Shown: positions 1-10,073, counted from the stretch's first letter. The stretch is DNA of 64,000 bases from Noviherbaspirillum cavernae (GCF_003590875.1 NZ_QYUN01000002.1:3286001-3350000), one strand, 5' to 3'. The notes: generated from the sequence alone by a model not told the origin. Program-made: numbers and translations.

Positions 1-1890
1 GCGTTCGTTGTAGATGCGGACGCGAGCCCCATTCTCAATGGTGCGTCGGGCAGCGTCAATAGGGTGAATGTCAAGATGCGGCTCGCCTTCGGTATTCCTC
101 AAACTCTGCACGTTGACGAAAGTGGAATTGAGGAAGTTGCGCGCAGGCGGCGAGATCATCGCGAGCGGATAGCGTTTCGCCAACTCGGGATTGCTGGCAA
201 CGGATTCGTAGGGCGGGATGTAAGTCGGCAGCGGATCGAGTCCATCGGCCTGCATGCGCGCGCAATAGAATTCGCATTTCCCTGATGGCGTGGGAAAGCC
301 GCCTTCGGCAAATGGCGCATCGGGAACATTCAATTTTTGCCAGCCCTTCTGCTTCAACGCGTGCCAGTCGAAATGGATGGCGCGCACGTCGTTCTTGTTG
401 AAGGCCTGGGCTGCGATCTCATCGTCGCTTTCCTTGAAGCAAGCATCGTCGAAGCCCATGCGCGCAGCCAGCAGCCGGAAGATTTCCGTGTTGGGTTTTG
501 CCTCACCCAGCGGCGCGATCGCTGCATTGTTGGCCATCATGTACAGATGACCATAGGTCGAATGGATATCGACATGCTCGAGCTGCGTGGTGGCCGGCAG
601 CACGATGTCCGCATAGTCCGCCGTGTCGGTTTGAAAATGCTCCAGCACGACCGTGAACAAGTCCTCGCGCGCAAAGCCTTGCGCCACCTTCGAGGACTCG
701 GGTGCGACGGCGACCGGATTGGAGTTGTATACGATCACGGCTTCGATCTTGGAACCGAATTCCGGCGATGCCTCGCGCAGCAAATCGTCGCCTATCGTGC
801 TCATGTTGATGGTGCGCGGCGCCGCTCCCACAGGCAGCAGGTCGGGACGCTGCAAGGCCTGATTGTTTTTCGGAAAGGTATCGGAAACCGAGAGCTGGAC
901 ACCGCCCGCCGCGTGACGCCATGCGCCGACCAGTGCCGGCAGGCAGGCGATGTTGCGCACCGCCATGCCGCCGCCGCGCACACGCTGCACGCCGTAATTG
1001 ACGCGGATGGCGACCGCGTCGCCGCCCTTGGCGGTCGTGCCGTATTCGCGCGCCAGCTGTTGCACTTCTTGCGCCGTGATGCCGCAGGTTTGCGCGGTGC
1101 GCTCGGGCGTCCATTCCCGCACGCGCTCTTTCAGCTGCTCGAAGCCGAGCGTATGCCGGGCGATGTAGTCCTCGTCCAGCAGGTGCTCCGCAATCAGCAC
1201 ATGCATCATGCCCAGCGCGAGCGCCGCATCGGTGCCCGGCAGCAGCGCAATGTGCTGATGACATTTCTCCGCCGTGAGGGAGCGATAGGGATCGATCGCG
1301 ATCAGCTTCGCGCCGCGACGCTTCGCTTCCTGCGCGCGCATCCAGAAATGCACGCTGGAGGCGATCGGATTGCCGCCCCAGATCAGGATCAGTTTGGCAT
1401 TCTGGAATTGTTCGAGATCGGTGCCGATGCGCGCGCCGATCGTGTAGCGATAGCCGACGCCGCCCGCCGTCGCGCAAATGGTGCGGTCGAGGAATGACGC
1501 GCCGAGCTTGTGGAAGAAGCGCGCCGCCATCGATTCGCCCTGCACCAGTCCCATCGTGCCGGCATAGCTGTACGGCAGGATGGCTTGCGGGTCACGCGCT
1601 GCAATCGATTGCAGCCGTGAAGAAATGGTCGTCAACGCTTCATCCCAGCTGATGCGCTCGAACCGTCCTTCGCCCTTCCTGCCGATGCGCTTCAGCGGAT
1701 GGAGCAGGCGATCCTTGTGATACGTGCGCTCGACATAGCGCGACACCTTGGTGCACAGCGCGCCGGCGGTGGGCGGATGTTCCGGGTCGCCGCGCACCTC
1801 GGTGGCGACGCCATCCTGCACAGTCACCAGCATGGCGCAGGTATCGGGACAATCATGCGGACAAGCCGCGCGGACGATGGAAGTGGTCAT
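1..1890 (-). CDS. Molybdopterin oxidoreductase, C-terminus cut by window edge
   Basis: An open frame runs from an ATG at 1890 to the window edge without a stop (630 codons). The N-terminus reads CPHDCPDTCAM with a later GALCTKV, the four-cysteine 4Fe-4S site of the bis-MGD molybdopterin oxidoreductases (formate dehydrogenase/BisC-like). The following WGGNPIASS and IDPYRSLTA stretches fit the molybdopterin-binding core, and the last residues lie in the C-terminal cofactor-binding domain. There is no Tat signal, so a cytoplasmic enzyme is likely. The substrate cannot be told from sequence. It is divergent from the M20 hydrolase gene, with about 200 bp between the starts. Confidence 0.88.
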   Translation of the reverse strand, partial: MTTSIVRAACPHDCPDTCAMLVTVQDGVATEVRGDPEHPPTAGALCTKVSRYVERTYHKDRLLHPLKRIGRKGEGRFERISWDEALTTISSRLQSIAARDPQAILPYSYAGTMGLVQGESMAARFFHKLGASFLDRTICATAGGVGYRYTIGARIGTDLEQFQNAKLILIWGGNPIASSVHFWMRAQEAKRRGAKLIAIDPYRSLTAEKCHQHIALLPGTDAALALGMMHVLIAEHLLDEDYIARHTLGFEQLKERVREWTPERTAQTCGITAQEVQQLAREYGTTAKGGDAVAIRVNYGVQRVRGGGMAVRNIACLPALVGAWRHAAGGVQLSVSDTFPKNNQALQRPDLLPVGAAPRTINMSTIGDDLLREASPEFGSKIEAVIVYNSNPVAVAPESSKVAQGFAREDLFTVVLEHFQTDTADYADIVLPATTQLEHVDIHSTYGHLYMMANNAAIAPLGEAKPNTEIFRLLAARMGFDDACFKESDDEIAAQAFNKNDVRAIHFDWHALKQKGWQKLNVPDAPFAEGGFPTPSGKCEFYCARMQADGLDPLPTYIPPYESVASNPELAKRYPLAMISPPARNFLNSTFVNVQSLRNTEGEPHLDIHPIDAARRTIENGARVRIYNER

Positions 1891-2096
1891 GGCGCATTGC
1901 AGAATGTTGCGGATAACACCGTACTGTAAACGATTCGCGGCACGGGAGACTTGCCGAGGGCGCATGGCGTTTCACGATGATCAAGACCGGCTTCGCGCCG
2001 CAGGCATAATATAGCGTTGCATGTCATGTAAATCATGACGTGATGCAACAGCGCCGCCATCATGTTGATGCCTTGCGGCATGTATTGGAGAAAGCA

Positions 2097-3290
2097 ATGC
2101 AATTGATCGATCCGATTATCCAGTTCCATTCCGAGTTGCAGAAAATCCGGCGCGACATCCACGCGCATCCCGAACTGTGCTTCGAGGAACAGCGCACTGC
2201 CGACGTCGTCGCGAACAAGCTGACCGAATGGGGCATCCCGGTGTTGCGCGGCATGGGCATCACCGGCGTGGTCGGTGTCATCAGCAAAGGCAAGGGTACG
2301 CGCGCAGTCGGTCTGCGTGCCGACATGGATGCGCTGCCGATGCAGGAGATCAACAGCTTCCCTCATGCATCGAAACACGAAGGAAAGATGCACGCCTGCG
2401 GCCATGACGGCCACACGGCAATGCTGCTCGGCGCCGCACATTACCTGTCTCAACACGGCGACTTCGACGGCACCGTGTACGTGATCTTTCAGCCGGCCGA
2501 GGAAGGCGGCGGCGGCGCGCGGCGCATGATGGATGACGGCCTGTTCACGCAATGCCCGATGGAAGCCGTGTTCGGCATGCACAACTGGCCTGGCGTGGCG
2601 GTCGGCACGTTCGGCGTGACGACGGGACCGATGATGGCATCGTCCAACGAGTTCGAAGTCGTGGTCAGGGGCAAGGGCGCGCATGCCGCGCAGCCGCACA
2701 AGGGCATCGACCCGATCATGGTCGCGATCCAGATCGCGCAGAGCTGGCAAACCATCATTTCGCGCAACAGGAATCCGCTCGATGCCGGCGTGCTGTCGAT
2801 CACGCAGATCCATTCCGGCAGCGCGACCAACGTGATCCCCGACGAGGCGACGCTGATCGGCACCGTGCGCACCTTCACGACCGGCGCACTGGACCTGATC
2901 GAGCAACGCATGCGCGCGATTGCCGAACACACTGCGGCGGCGTTCGACGCACAGGTGGACTTCGGCTTCAATCGCAACTACCCGCCGCTGATCAACCACG
3001 AAAAGGAAACCGCATTCGCAATCGAGGTGCTGCAGTCCGTGGTCGGCGCGCAGAACGTCGACACGAAAGTGGAGCCGACCATGGGAGCGGAAGACTTCGC
3101 CTTCATGCTGCAGGAAAAGCCGGGCTGCTATGTCTTCATCGGCAACGGCGAAGGCGCGCATCGCGACAGCGGCCACGGTCTCGGGCCGTGCAACCTGCAC
3201 AATCCGAGCTACGATTTCAACGATGACTTGCTGCCGATCGGCGCGACGTATTGGGTGAGGCTTGCGGAGGCGTATCTGCGCAAGGCGTAA
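2097..3290 (+). CDS. M20 family amidohydrolase (hippurate hydrolase/aminoacylase type)
   Basis: A 397-residue zinc-dependent hydrolase, expected to cleave N-acyl amino acids such as hippurate. The metal-site motifs are present in order: GLRADMDALPM, HACGHDGHTAM, QPAEEGGGGA and, near the C-terminus, MGAEDFAFML. The ATG at 2097 is chosen over one at 2040 because a GGAG lies 6 bases upstream and the family normally starts just before the LIDPIIQFHSEL segment. It appears monocistronic. Exact substrate is not determinable from sequence. Confidence 0.9.
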   Translation: MQLIDPIIQFHSELQKIRRDIHAHPELCFEEQRTADVVANKLTEWGIPVLRGMGITGVVGVISKGKGTRAVGLRADMDALPMQEINSFPHASKHEGKMHACGHDGHTAMLLGAAHYLSQHGDFDGTVYVIFQPAEEGGGGARRMMDDGLFTQCPMEAVFGMHNWPGVAVGTFGVTTGPMMASSNEFEVVVRGKGAHAAQPHKGIDPIMVAIQIAQSWQTIISRNRNPLDAGVLSITQIHSGSATNVIPDEATLIGTVRTFTTGALDLIEQRMRAIAEHTAAAFDAQVDFGFNRNYPPLINHEKETAFAIEVLQSVVGAQNVDTKVEPTMGAEDFAFMLQEKPGCYVFIGNGEGAHRDSGHGLGPCNLHNPSYDFNDDLLPIGATYWVRLAEAYLRKA

Positions 3291-3359
3291 GGCGGGACGA
3301 GCGCTGCCGAGATGAGCCGACTGTGAGGCTGAAGTAAAGCCGGCAGCGGCCGGTCCGAC

Positions 3360-4130
3360 CTACATGCGCTCGCGCAAGACCCGAATGTCGCCGTACCAGG
3401 CTTCCACCGTTTCGCCGGTGTTGTCGGTATCGGTCAGCACGCCGACGCCGATCAGGCGTCCCGGTTTTTCGCCGAATGCCCTTTCGTAGTCTTCCACGAT
3501 ATTGCGGGTGAAATTCTTCCATTGACCGATGCCGTCCGGCCCGCTGGCCGCCACGACCTTCTGGATGCGCTTGCTGCGGCTGTTCGCGATAACGGTGCCG
3601 ACCGGTGCCTTGTTTTCCCAGATGTACATCATCGTCGCATAGGGAAAGTCATGACCGGTGATCAGCTTGGCGGTGTCGAACAGCACCTGGTCCGCGAACG
3701 GCAGCGTGTCCTTGTCGCCGTCGAAACCGAGCACGATGCGCACCGGCGAATCCTCCGTCGCGCCGTGAAAATTGTCCGCGGTCTTGACGAGTCCCGCGAT
3801 CTTCCATTGCCACGTGAGCCAGGGTTGCTGCAGCGGATCGATGCTGACATGCTGCATCAAACCGGATGAGGCGCCGACCGCCTTCGCGTGCAGCACGGTG
3901 CGTTCTTGCTCGGCCACGAGTTGATAGTGGGTCGGCTTCTTCGTGCGCAGGATGACAACCGGCTCCCATCCGGACGGCAGACCGCCGGGCGCACCGGCGG
4001 AGAACGGTGCAAGCCGGTCCTTCGCATTGCCCGACGCGACGGCCGGGGCGGCATCGTCGTCCGGGACCTGGCGCAGCGCGCATCCGGCAATCATGACCAG
4101 CAACAGGAGCGAAACAAAAATTCGATTCAT
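3360..4130 (-). CDS. DUF3047 domain lipoprotein
   Basis: A 256-residue protein with a lipoprotein signal (hydrophobic LLLLVMIAGC, Cys about residue 17), so probably anchored to a membrane facing the periplasm. The rest matches the DUF3047 pattern: PSGWEPV, WLTWQWKI, DFPYATMMYIWEN, and a C-terminal GVGVLTDTDNTGE followed by AWYGDI, which looks like a carbohydrate-binding-type beta-sandwich. No function is established for the family. It lies 55 bp downstream of the ABC transporter on the same strand and may be co-transcribed with it. Confidence 0.8.
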   Translation of the reverse strand: MNRIFVSLLLLVMIAGCALRQVPDDDAAPAVASGNAKDRLAPFSAGAPGGLPSGWEPVVILRTKKPTHYQLVAEQERTVLHAKAVGASSGLMQHVSIDPLQQPWLTWQWKIAGLVKTADNFHGATEDSPVRIVLGFDGDKDTLPFADQVLFDTAKLITGHDFPYATMMYIWENKAPVGTVIANSRSKRIQKVVAASGPDGIGQWKNFTRNIVEDYERAFGEKPGRLIGVGVLTDTDNTGETVEAWYGDIRVLRERM

Positions 4131-4185
4131 GACATCACACTAAAAGCCGGGCAACGGGAACGACGCATGCTGCGCAACACGCTCA

Positions 4186-5988
4186 TCACGGCGTTCCCTC
4201 GACGAGCTCCTTCGCCGGCAGCCGGGCGAATTTGGTTCGCTGGATTGTATAGCGCAATGTTTCCGGTGCGGCGGATATTTCAGACACGCGCGCCGGTTCG
4301 TGAACAAACTGCCAATGAAGTTGATGGAATTTCGCCACAGCGTCGCGATGCGCAATGCTGATCACCGCGGCAGCCGGCAGTTCTCGCAGCACGAGTTCGT
4401 ACAGTGCCTCTTCCGTCGCCGCATCGAGCGCGCTGGTCGCCTCGTCCAGGAACAGCACCTGCGGCCGCCACAGCAGCACGCGCACAAACGCCAGCCGCTG
4501 CTGCTCGCCCGGCGACAGGCGCTGGCTCCAGTTGTCGGACGCGTCCAGCAAGCCCTTCAGATGCGGCAGCCTGACCGCATCGAGATAGTGGCGGATGGCC
4601 AGGTCCTTGTAGGCATCTTCCGCAGCGGGATAGGCAATCGCTTCGCGCAGCGTGCCGATCGGCAGGTAGCCCTTCTGCGGCAGGAACAGCAGCCGGGCAT
4701 CGGCGGGAATCTCGATGCTGCCGGAACCGTACGGCCAGATATCGGCGATCGCGCGAAACAGCGTCGATTTGCCGCAGCCCGATGGCCCGGTCACGAGAAT
4801 GTGTTGGCCGACGTGGATGTCCGCCGTCAGCGGCTGTGTCAGCGGCGCGCCGTCCGGCAACCGCAAGACCACGTCCTCCAGCAGAATCGCGCCGACGTTG
4901 TTGCGCGTGACGACGATGCCGGAAGTCTGCTTGCGGGCACGATCGATCGCGGCATGGAATCCGGCGAGGCGATTGACACTCGCCTTCCAGCTCGCCAGCG
5001 AACTGAAGGCATTGATGAACCAGGACAGCGCCTCCTGCACCTGTCCGAAGGCGGAGCTGATCTGCATCAATCCGCCGAGCGTGATGGTTCCGGCAAAAAA
5101 GCGCGGTGCGCCGACCAGGAAGGGAAAGATGATGGCGAACTGCGCATAGAAGGTGGAGGCAACGTTCAGGCGCTTGGTGGTGCGCATGATCTGCCACCAG
5201 TTCTCGCGGATGCGCGCAAAGCGCGTCGCCAGCTGCGATCGCTCCTGCGGCTCGCCGCGATACAGCGCGACCGGCTCGGCATTTTCGCGGATGCGGATCA
5301 GTCCGAACCGGAAGTCCGCTTCATAACGCTGCTGCAGGAAATTCTGTCGCACCAGCGGCAAGCCGATTCGCCACACCAGCATGGAGCCGATGCCCGCGTA
5401 GGCAATCGCGAACCACACCATATAGCCCGGGATCGTCCATTCGCGCGCGCCGAGCATGAAGGACAGCGGGCCGCTGACCGACCACAGGATGCCGATGAAG
5501 GACACCAGCGTCACGACGCTCGATAGCAGTCCGAGCGAGAGCGTGAGGAAGCCGCTGGTGAGCAGGTTCAGGTCTTCGGCGATGCGCTGGTCGGGGTTGT
5601 CGGCGCTGCGGCTTTGCTCGATGCGGTAGTACGCCTGATTCTCGAGCCACCGTTCCATGTACTGGCGCGTCATCCACGCGCGCCAGTTGATCTCCAGCGC
5701 CTGCGTCAGATAGATGCGATAGATTGCAACCGCGATGTAGATGAATGCCAGCCAAGAAAATCGCCACAGCTGTTCCTTGAACACCTGGAAATCCTTCGTT
5801 TCCAGCGCGTTGTAGAAATCGCGGTTCCAGGTATTGAACTGCACATCCAGATAGACCATGCCGAGCGCAAGCGCGATGACCGCGGCCAGCAAGCCACGCG
5901 CTTTCCATTTCTCATCCGAACTCCAGTACGGTTGAATCAAGCGCCACATGGCGCGCCAGTTGGTAGGTTCGGATGGGCCTGGAGTCAT
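4186..5988 (-). CDS. ABC transporter, fused permease and ATPase (SbmA/BacA-like, YddA type)
   Basis: A 600-residue half-transporter. The N-terminal membrane domain (residues about 1-330) resembles the SbmA/BacA peptide or vitamin B12 transport family (LDVQFNTWNRDFYNALE, NWRAWMTRQYMERWL). The C-terminal ATPase has Walker A GPSGCGKST, signature LSPGEQQRLAFVR and Walker B VLFLDEATSALD. It should act as a homodimer in the inner membrane; the substrate is unknown. The ATG at 5988 is preferred because the upstream extension (to 6075) is Arg/Cys-rich and unlike the family. No strong ribosome site is seen. Confidence 0.85.
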   Translation of the reverse strand: MTPGPSEPTNWRAMWRLIQPYWSSDEKWKARGLLAAVIALALGMVYLDVQFNTWNRDFYNALETKDFQVFKEQLWRFSWLAFIYIAVAIYRIYLTQALEINWRAWMTRQYMERWLENQAYYRIEQSRSADNPDQRIAEDLNLLTSGFLTLSLGLLSSVVTLVSFIGILWSVSGPLSFMLGAREWTIPGYMVWFAIAYAGIGSMLVWRIGLPLVRQNFLQQRYEADFRFGLIRIRENAEPVALYRGEPQERSQLATRFARIRENWWQIMRTTKRLNVASTFYAQFAIIFPFLVGAPRFFAGTITLGGLMQISSAFGQVQEALSWFINAFSSLASWKASVNRLAGFHAAIDRARKQTSGIVVTRNNVGAILLEDVVLRLPDGAPLTQPLTADIHVGQHILVTGPSGCGKSTLFRAIADIWPYGSGSIEIPADARLLFLPQKGYLPIGTLREAIAYPAAEDAYKDLAIRHYLDAVRLPHLKGLLDASDNWSQRLSPGEQQRLAFVRVLLWRPQVLFLDEATSALDAATEEALYELVLRELPAAAVISIAHRDAVAKFHQLHWQFVHEPARVSEISAAPETLRYTIQRTKFARLPAKELVEGTP

Positions 5989-6134
5989 GGAGCGATGGTG
6001 TCGGGATCGGGATGCGTGTTCGAAGCAGCATGCACATGTCGCGACCCGCAATTTGCGCGGCCGCGACACTGGCAAAAGAACGCTATTTCACCATGGATAC
6101 ATGCTGCCGGGAATGGTGGCAATCAATCCACCTT

Positions 6135-7127
6135 TCAATCCACCTTCGCACCGGAATCCTTCACCACCTTGGCCCATTTTTTCGACTCGGCCTGGATATG
6201 CGCGGCGAATTGTTCCGGCGTATTGCCGATCGGGTCGGCGCCTTGGGCGATCAGCTTTTCCTTCACGGCAGGACTGGATAGCGCCTTCGCGATTTCCTGC
6301 TGCAGCTTGTCGACGATGTCCTTCGGCGTGCCCGCCGGCGCGAGGATGCCGAACCACGAACTGGCCTCATAATTGGCCAGTTCGCCGCCGCTCTGCGCAA
6401 TGGTCGGCACATCGGGCAGGGCCGGCGACGGCTTGCTGCTGGTGACGGCCAGCGCACGCAGCTTGCCCGCCTTGATGAAGGGCATCGACGACGGCAGATT
6501 GTCGAACATCACGTCGGCCTGACCGCCGATCAAATCGGTCACGGCCGGCGACGAACCGCGATAGGGAATGTGTACCATGTAGGTACGCGTTAACGTCTTG
6601 AACAGTTCGCCGGCCAGATGGATCGAGGTGCCGTTGCCGCTCGACGCCATGTTGAGCTTGCCGGGATGCGCTCTCGCGTAGGCGATGAAGCTCTTGACGT
6701 CGGTGATCTTGTTCTTTTCCGCCAGCGCGGTGTTGATGACAAGCACGTTCGGCACGGCGGCCACCAGCGTGACCGGGGCAAAATCCTTGACCGGATCGTA
6801 GGGCAGCTTCGGGTACAAGGCCTGATTGATCGCATGCGTGCCGACCGTTCCCATCAGCAGGGTGTAGCCGTCGGCAGCGGACTTGGCAACGATCTCCGAA
6901 CCGATGTTGCCGCCCGCTCCGGGCCGATTGTCGATGATCACCTGCTGCCCCCACGCCTTGCCCAGTTCCGCGCCGACTGCGCGCGCCAGGATATCGGTGG
7001 TACCGCCGGCGGCGAAGGGCACGACCAGCTTGATCGGCTTCGAAGGATAGATCTGGGCGTGCGCCGCCACATTGAAGAGCAGTGCGGCGGCGGCACCGAG
7101 GATCGATAGCAAGCGATTGAGTTTCAT
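6135..7127 (-). CDS. Tripartite tricarboxylate transporter receptor (Bug/TctC family)
   Basis: A 330-residue periplasmic binding protein with a Sec signal ending near AAHAQ (residues 1-25). The mature start [19 protein letters not shown] is typical of the Bug receptors abundant in Burkholderiales. Later landmarks are [28 protein letters not shown] and [11 protein letters not shown]. These receptors bind small carboxylates. No TctA or TctB membrane partner lies nearby, which is usual for this expanded family, so its ligand is unknown. Confidence 0.9.
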   Translation of the reverse strand: MKLNRLLSILGAAAALLFNVAAHAQIYPSKPIKLVVPFAAGGTTDILARAVGAELGKAWGQQVIIDNRPGAGGNIGSEIVAKSAADGYTLLMGTVGTHAINQALYPKLPYDPVKDFAPVTLVAAVPNVLVINTALAEKNKITDVKSFIAYARAHPGKLNMASSGNGTSIHLAGELFKTLTRTYMVHIPYRGSSPAVTDLIGGQADVMFDNLPSSMPFIKAGKLRALAVTSSKPSPALPDVPTIAQSGGELANYEASSWFGILAPAGTPKDIVDKLQQEIAKALSSPAVKEKLIAQGADPIGNTPEQFAAHIQAESKKWAKVVKDSGAKVD

Positions 7128-7400
7128 GTTGTCTCCTTGTGAGTCTTCATTTTTGAGTTTTCATTTTTCCGGTCGCTGCCGGATTACCACGCCTGGTGGC
7201 ATGTCGTTCGCCAGCTTACCGCGAGCGGATAGCGTCGATATGCCGCTTTCCGCAAACCCATTGTCGATGCTTGCTTGCAGCCATTATCGCGGGGCACATC
7301 GCAAACGCATCTTGATCAAGATGAAGGAAGGCGCAAGCACACCCACATTGCTAAATATTTCATTGGATAATTGGCCAACGACACCAGACAACCGATCACC

Positions 7401-8291
7401 ATGCCGATGGACAATGTACAGGTTTTACAAGATACCCCGATGCAACTCGGAGAATGTCCGCTATGGGTGCCGGATGAGTCGGCACTCTACTGGATCGACA
7501 TCGCCGGCCAGGCGGTCCATCGCCACGATACGGATAGCGGCACACATCAATCGTGGCCGCTGGCGTCGGAGCCGGGATGCATCGCCCGCTGCGCCGGCGG
7601 CGGTCTGGTGGTTGCCATGCGCAGCGGCCTTGCCTTGCTCGATACGGCAAGCGGCGCGTTGACCCCGATTGCCAGCGCCCCGTATGACGTATCGACAACG
7701 CGCTTCAACGACGGACGCTGCGATGACGCCGGCCGCCTCTGGACCGGAACAATCTATGAGCCGCGCGACCACCCCCTGGGATCGCTGTTTTGCATCGAAC
7801 GCGGAGTACTGCGCGATGCAGCCAAGCCGGTAACGGTCTCGAACGGCGTCGCATTCAGCCGCGACTACCGCACCCTGTATCACGCCGATACGGCCGCGCA
7901 CAGGGTCATGGCATACGACTTCGACCTTGCCAGCGGGAAAATCGGCGACGGCCGCTTGTTCAAGCAGTTTTCCATGGATAAATCGCAAGACTACGGCGGC
8001 CGCCCCGATGGCGCTGCAGTGGACAGCGAAGACGCCTATTGGTGCGCAATGTACGAAGGCGGACGCGTCCTGCGGCTGTCACGCTTCGGCGACGTGCTGC
8101 AGGAAATCGCCCTGCCGGTGCGATGCCCGACGATGCTCGCCTTCGGCGGCACGGATCTGCGCACGCTCTACATCACCACCGCCCGCCATAACCGCCCCGC
8201 TGAAGAACTTGCAAGACATCCTCTGTCCGGCTGCGTGCTGACGCTGCGGGTCGATGTCCCGGGTCGCATCGAGCCCGCATACCTTCGATAG
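7401..8291 (+). CDS. SMP-30/gluconolactonase family protein
   Basis: A 296-residue six-bladed beta-propeller of the SMP-30/gluconolactonase/LRE family, usually Ca2+-dependent sugar lactonases. Visible landmarks are GECPLWVPDESALYWIDI at the N-terminus, RFNDGRCDDAGRLWTGT in the middle, SNGVAFSRDYRTLYHADT, and GRPDGAAVDSEDAYWCAMY, which carry the expected metal-site Glu, Asn and Asp residues. The ATG at 7401 is chosen; a TTG at 7371 would add ten residues outside the family consensus. No sugar-catabolic neighbours indicate the substrate. Confidence 0.82.
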   Translation: MPMDNVQVLQDTPMQLGECPLWVPDESALYWIDIAGQAVHRHDTDSGTHQSWPLASEPGCIARCAGGGLVVAMRSGLALLDTASGALTPIASAPYDVSTTRFNDGRCDDAGRLWTGTIYEPRDHPLGSLFCIERGVLRDAAKPVTVSNGVAFSRDYRTLYHADTAAHRVMAYDFDLASGKIGDGRLFKQFSMDKSQDYGGRPDGAAVDSEDAYWCAMYEGGRVLRLSRFGDVLQEIALPVRCPTMLAFGGTDLRTLYITTARHNRPAEELARHPLSGCVLTLRVDVPGRIEPAYLR

Positions 8292-8339
8292 ACATCGGGC
8301 ATTGAGGCATGTGAAAGCGCGAATCACCGGAGATCGCCC

Positions 8340-8885
8340 ATGATTGCAAGCAGAACACCATGGATAGCCGTCGCTGGTTGCACATTGTTGACGCTGCCCA
8401 CCCCCGGCCTCGCCATCGATTCGACATCGCTTGAATTCGGCGCCGGCGATCATACAAAAATGGTTCGCGCCGGCCTGCAATGGAAGTGGCAGCGTCAATG
8501 GTGGAAGTCCAACGGCACGCACCTCGGCGGCTATTGGGACGCGAGTCTCGCGCAATGGCGCGGCAACCGCTTTCAGGATGTCAAAGGAAACACGCAGAAC
8601 ATTACCTCGCTCGGCATCACCCCGGTATTTCGCTTCCAGCGCGACAGCATGAAAGGCTTCTATGCGGAAGCCGGAATCGGCATCCACTACCTCTCCGAAC
8701 GCTACGACAACGGTAACCGCCAGCTATCCACCCGATTCCAGTTCGGCGACCTCCTCGGCATCGGATATGTTTTCCAGAACAACCTCGATGTCGGCATCAG
8801 GCTCCAGCATTTTTCCAACGGCGGCTACAGACAGCCAAACGATGGCGTCAATTTCGCGTTCGTACGAGTCAGTTATGGCTTCTGA
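8340..8885 (+). CDS. pagL: PagL-like lipid A 3-O-deacylase (outer-membrane barrel)
   Basis: A 181-residue protein with a signal peptide ending near GLA, alternating beta-barrel strands and a terminal Phe, as in small outer-membrane proteins. The motif RLQHFSNGGYRQPNDG matches the PagL active-site strand, where the His and Ser of HFS are catalytic. In the Pseudomonas enzyme, as recalled, a catalytic Glu follows 14 residues after the His; here that position is Asn. It is therefore a family member whose activity is uncertain. It starts 48 bp after the SMP-30 gene. Confidence 0.78.
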   Translation: MIASRTPWIAVAGCTLLTLPTPGLAIDSTSLEFGAGDHTKMVRAGLQWKWQRQWWKSNGTHLGGYWDASLAQWRGNRFQDVKGNTQNITSLGITPVFRFQRDSMKGFYAEAGIGIHYLSERYDNGNRQLSTRFQFGDLLGIGYVFQNNLDVGIRLQHFSNGGYRQPNDGVNFAFVRVSYGF

Positions 8886-8950
8886 AGAGGAGCAGTACCA
8901 CCCTCAGCAGAATCAATCTTACGCTCACCTGCCGTATATGACAGCCTAGT

Positions 8951-8963
8951 TGACCTGCTCCCC
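8951..8963 (+). repeat. IS3-type left terminal inverted repeat
   Basis: The 13 bases TGACCTGCTCCCC are an exact reverse complement of 10061-10073 and mark the left end of the insertion sequence. Confidence 0.85.
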
Positions 8964-9010
8964 GAGATTGGTACGGCGTTGATGTAGCGTCTGCCCCCAG
9001 GGAGACAGGC

Positions 9011-10057
9011 ATGAAGAATCGATTCACGGAAGAGCAGATAATCGGGGTATTGAAGGAAGCGGAAGCCGGCATGAAGGTGGCCGAGGTGTGCCGCAAGTAC
9101 GGCATCAGCGATGCTGACGTATTACAACTGGAAGGCCAAGTTCGGCGGCATGACAGTCTCGGACACGCAGCGGCTGAAAGCCCTGGAAGCCGAGAACGGC
9201 AAGCTCAAGCGGTTGCTGGCCGAGGCGATGCTGGACAACGCGGCATTGAAGGACGTCGTCGGCCGAGAGTGGCTGGGCGTCACGCGCGCTTGTGGGCTGA
9301 TTAGCATATCCAGGTCGTTGTATCGCCATGCATCGACACGACCGGATGATACGGCGCTGACGGAACGATTGACGCTACTGGCAGGACAAAAGCGTCGGTA
9401 TGGCTACCGCCGCCTGCATGTCCTGCTGTGCCGGGAAGGCTGGCGCATCAATCGCAAACGCACGTACCGGGTGTATCACGCTGCCGATTTGATGGTGCGC
9501 CGGCGCAAGCGCATCGCCGAGATCGAGCGTCAGATAAAAGTGGTCGCCCTCGCACCCAATCAAAGCTGCTCGATGGACTTCGTGTCGGATGACTTTGTGG
9601 ATGGGCGGCGATTGCACTGCCTGAATATCGTGGATGATTTCACGAAAGAATGTTTGGCAATCGAAGTGGATGCGTCGCTGCCGGGGCGGCGTGTCGTCAG
9701 TGTGCTGGCGCGATTGGCAGAAAGCCGGGATTGCCGCAATCGGTGACCGTGGACAACGGGCCGGAATTCATCAGCAAGGCGCTCGATGAATGGGCATATC
9801 GCCAGCAGCTGCAACTGCGATTCATTGCGCCAGGCAAGCCGCAGCAGAATGCGTACATCGAGAGCTTCAACGGCAAGTTCCGGGACGAATGCCTGAATGA
9901 GCATTGGTTCTTGTCCATGCGCCATGCACGAGAAGTCATTGCCGCATGGCGTCAGGAATACAACGACGAACGGCCGCACAGTGCGCTTGGATACCTGACA
10001 CCGAACAGATTTGCAGAAAGTTTTTCAACCGCAGACTCCATGTCGGTTTCGGACTGA
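9011..10057 (+). pseudogene. IS3-family transposase OrfA/OrfB, broken by frameshifts and a deletion
   Basis: The frame starts as an OrfA helix-turn-helix (MKNRFTEEQIIGVLKEAEAG). An extra base near 9115 moves it to a second frame (YYNWKAKFGGM, then a leucine-zipper-like segment). Around 9270 the end of OrfA (KDVVGREW) is joined directly to the middle of the OrfB start (RACGLISISRS), so a short stretch seems deleted. Near 9728 one base is missing, and the DDE integrase core resumes in a third frame ([18 protein letters not shown] ... [12 protein letters not shown] ... [12 protein letters not shown]). Intact relatives have two overlapping frames. Confidence 0.85.
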
Positions 10058-10060
10058 GTT

Positions 10061-10073
10061 GGGGAGCAGGTCA
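10061..10073 (-). repeat. IS3-type right terminal inverted repeat
   Basis: GGGGAGCAGGTCA is the exact complement of the left end at 8951-8963. The next base begins the Lrp remnant. Confidence 0.85.

Larger units (their letters stand above)
8951..10073 (+). mobile_element. Degenerate IS3-family insertion sequence
   Basis: Perfect 13-bp terminal inverted repeats bound the element: TGACCTGCTCCCC at 8951-8963 and its complement at 10061-10073. The 1123-bp interior encodes recognisable OrfA and OrfB of an IS3-family (probably IS407-like) element but has at least three lesions, so it cannot transpose by itself. The flanks (left ...CCTAGT, right CTGCGG...) show no target duplication of 3-5 bp. This suggests that an end-joining deletion or rearrangement followed insertion. 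Confidence 0.88.

Noticed and set aside
1887..3200. 437-codon minus-strand frame across the M20 hydrolase gene
   Set aside because: Antisense shadow of a clear M20 gene; composition rich in Arg, His and Ala.
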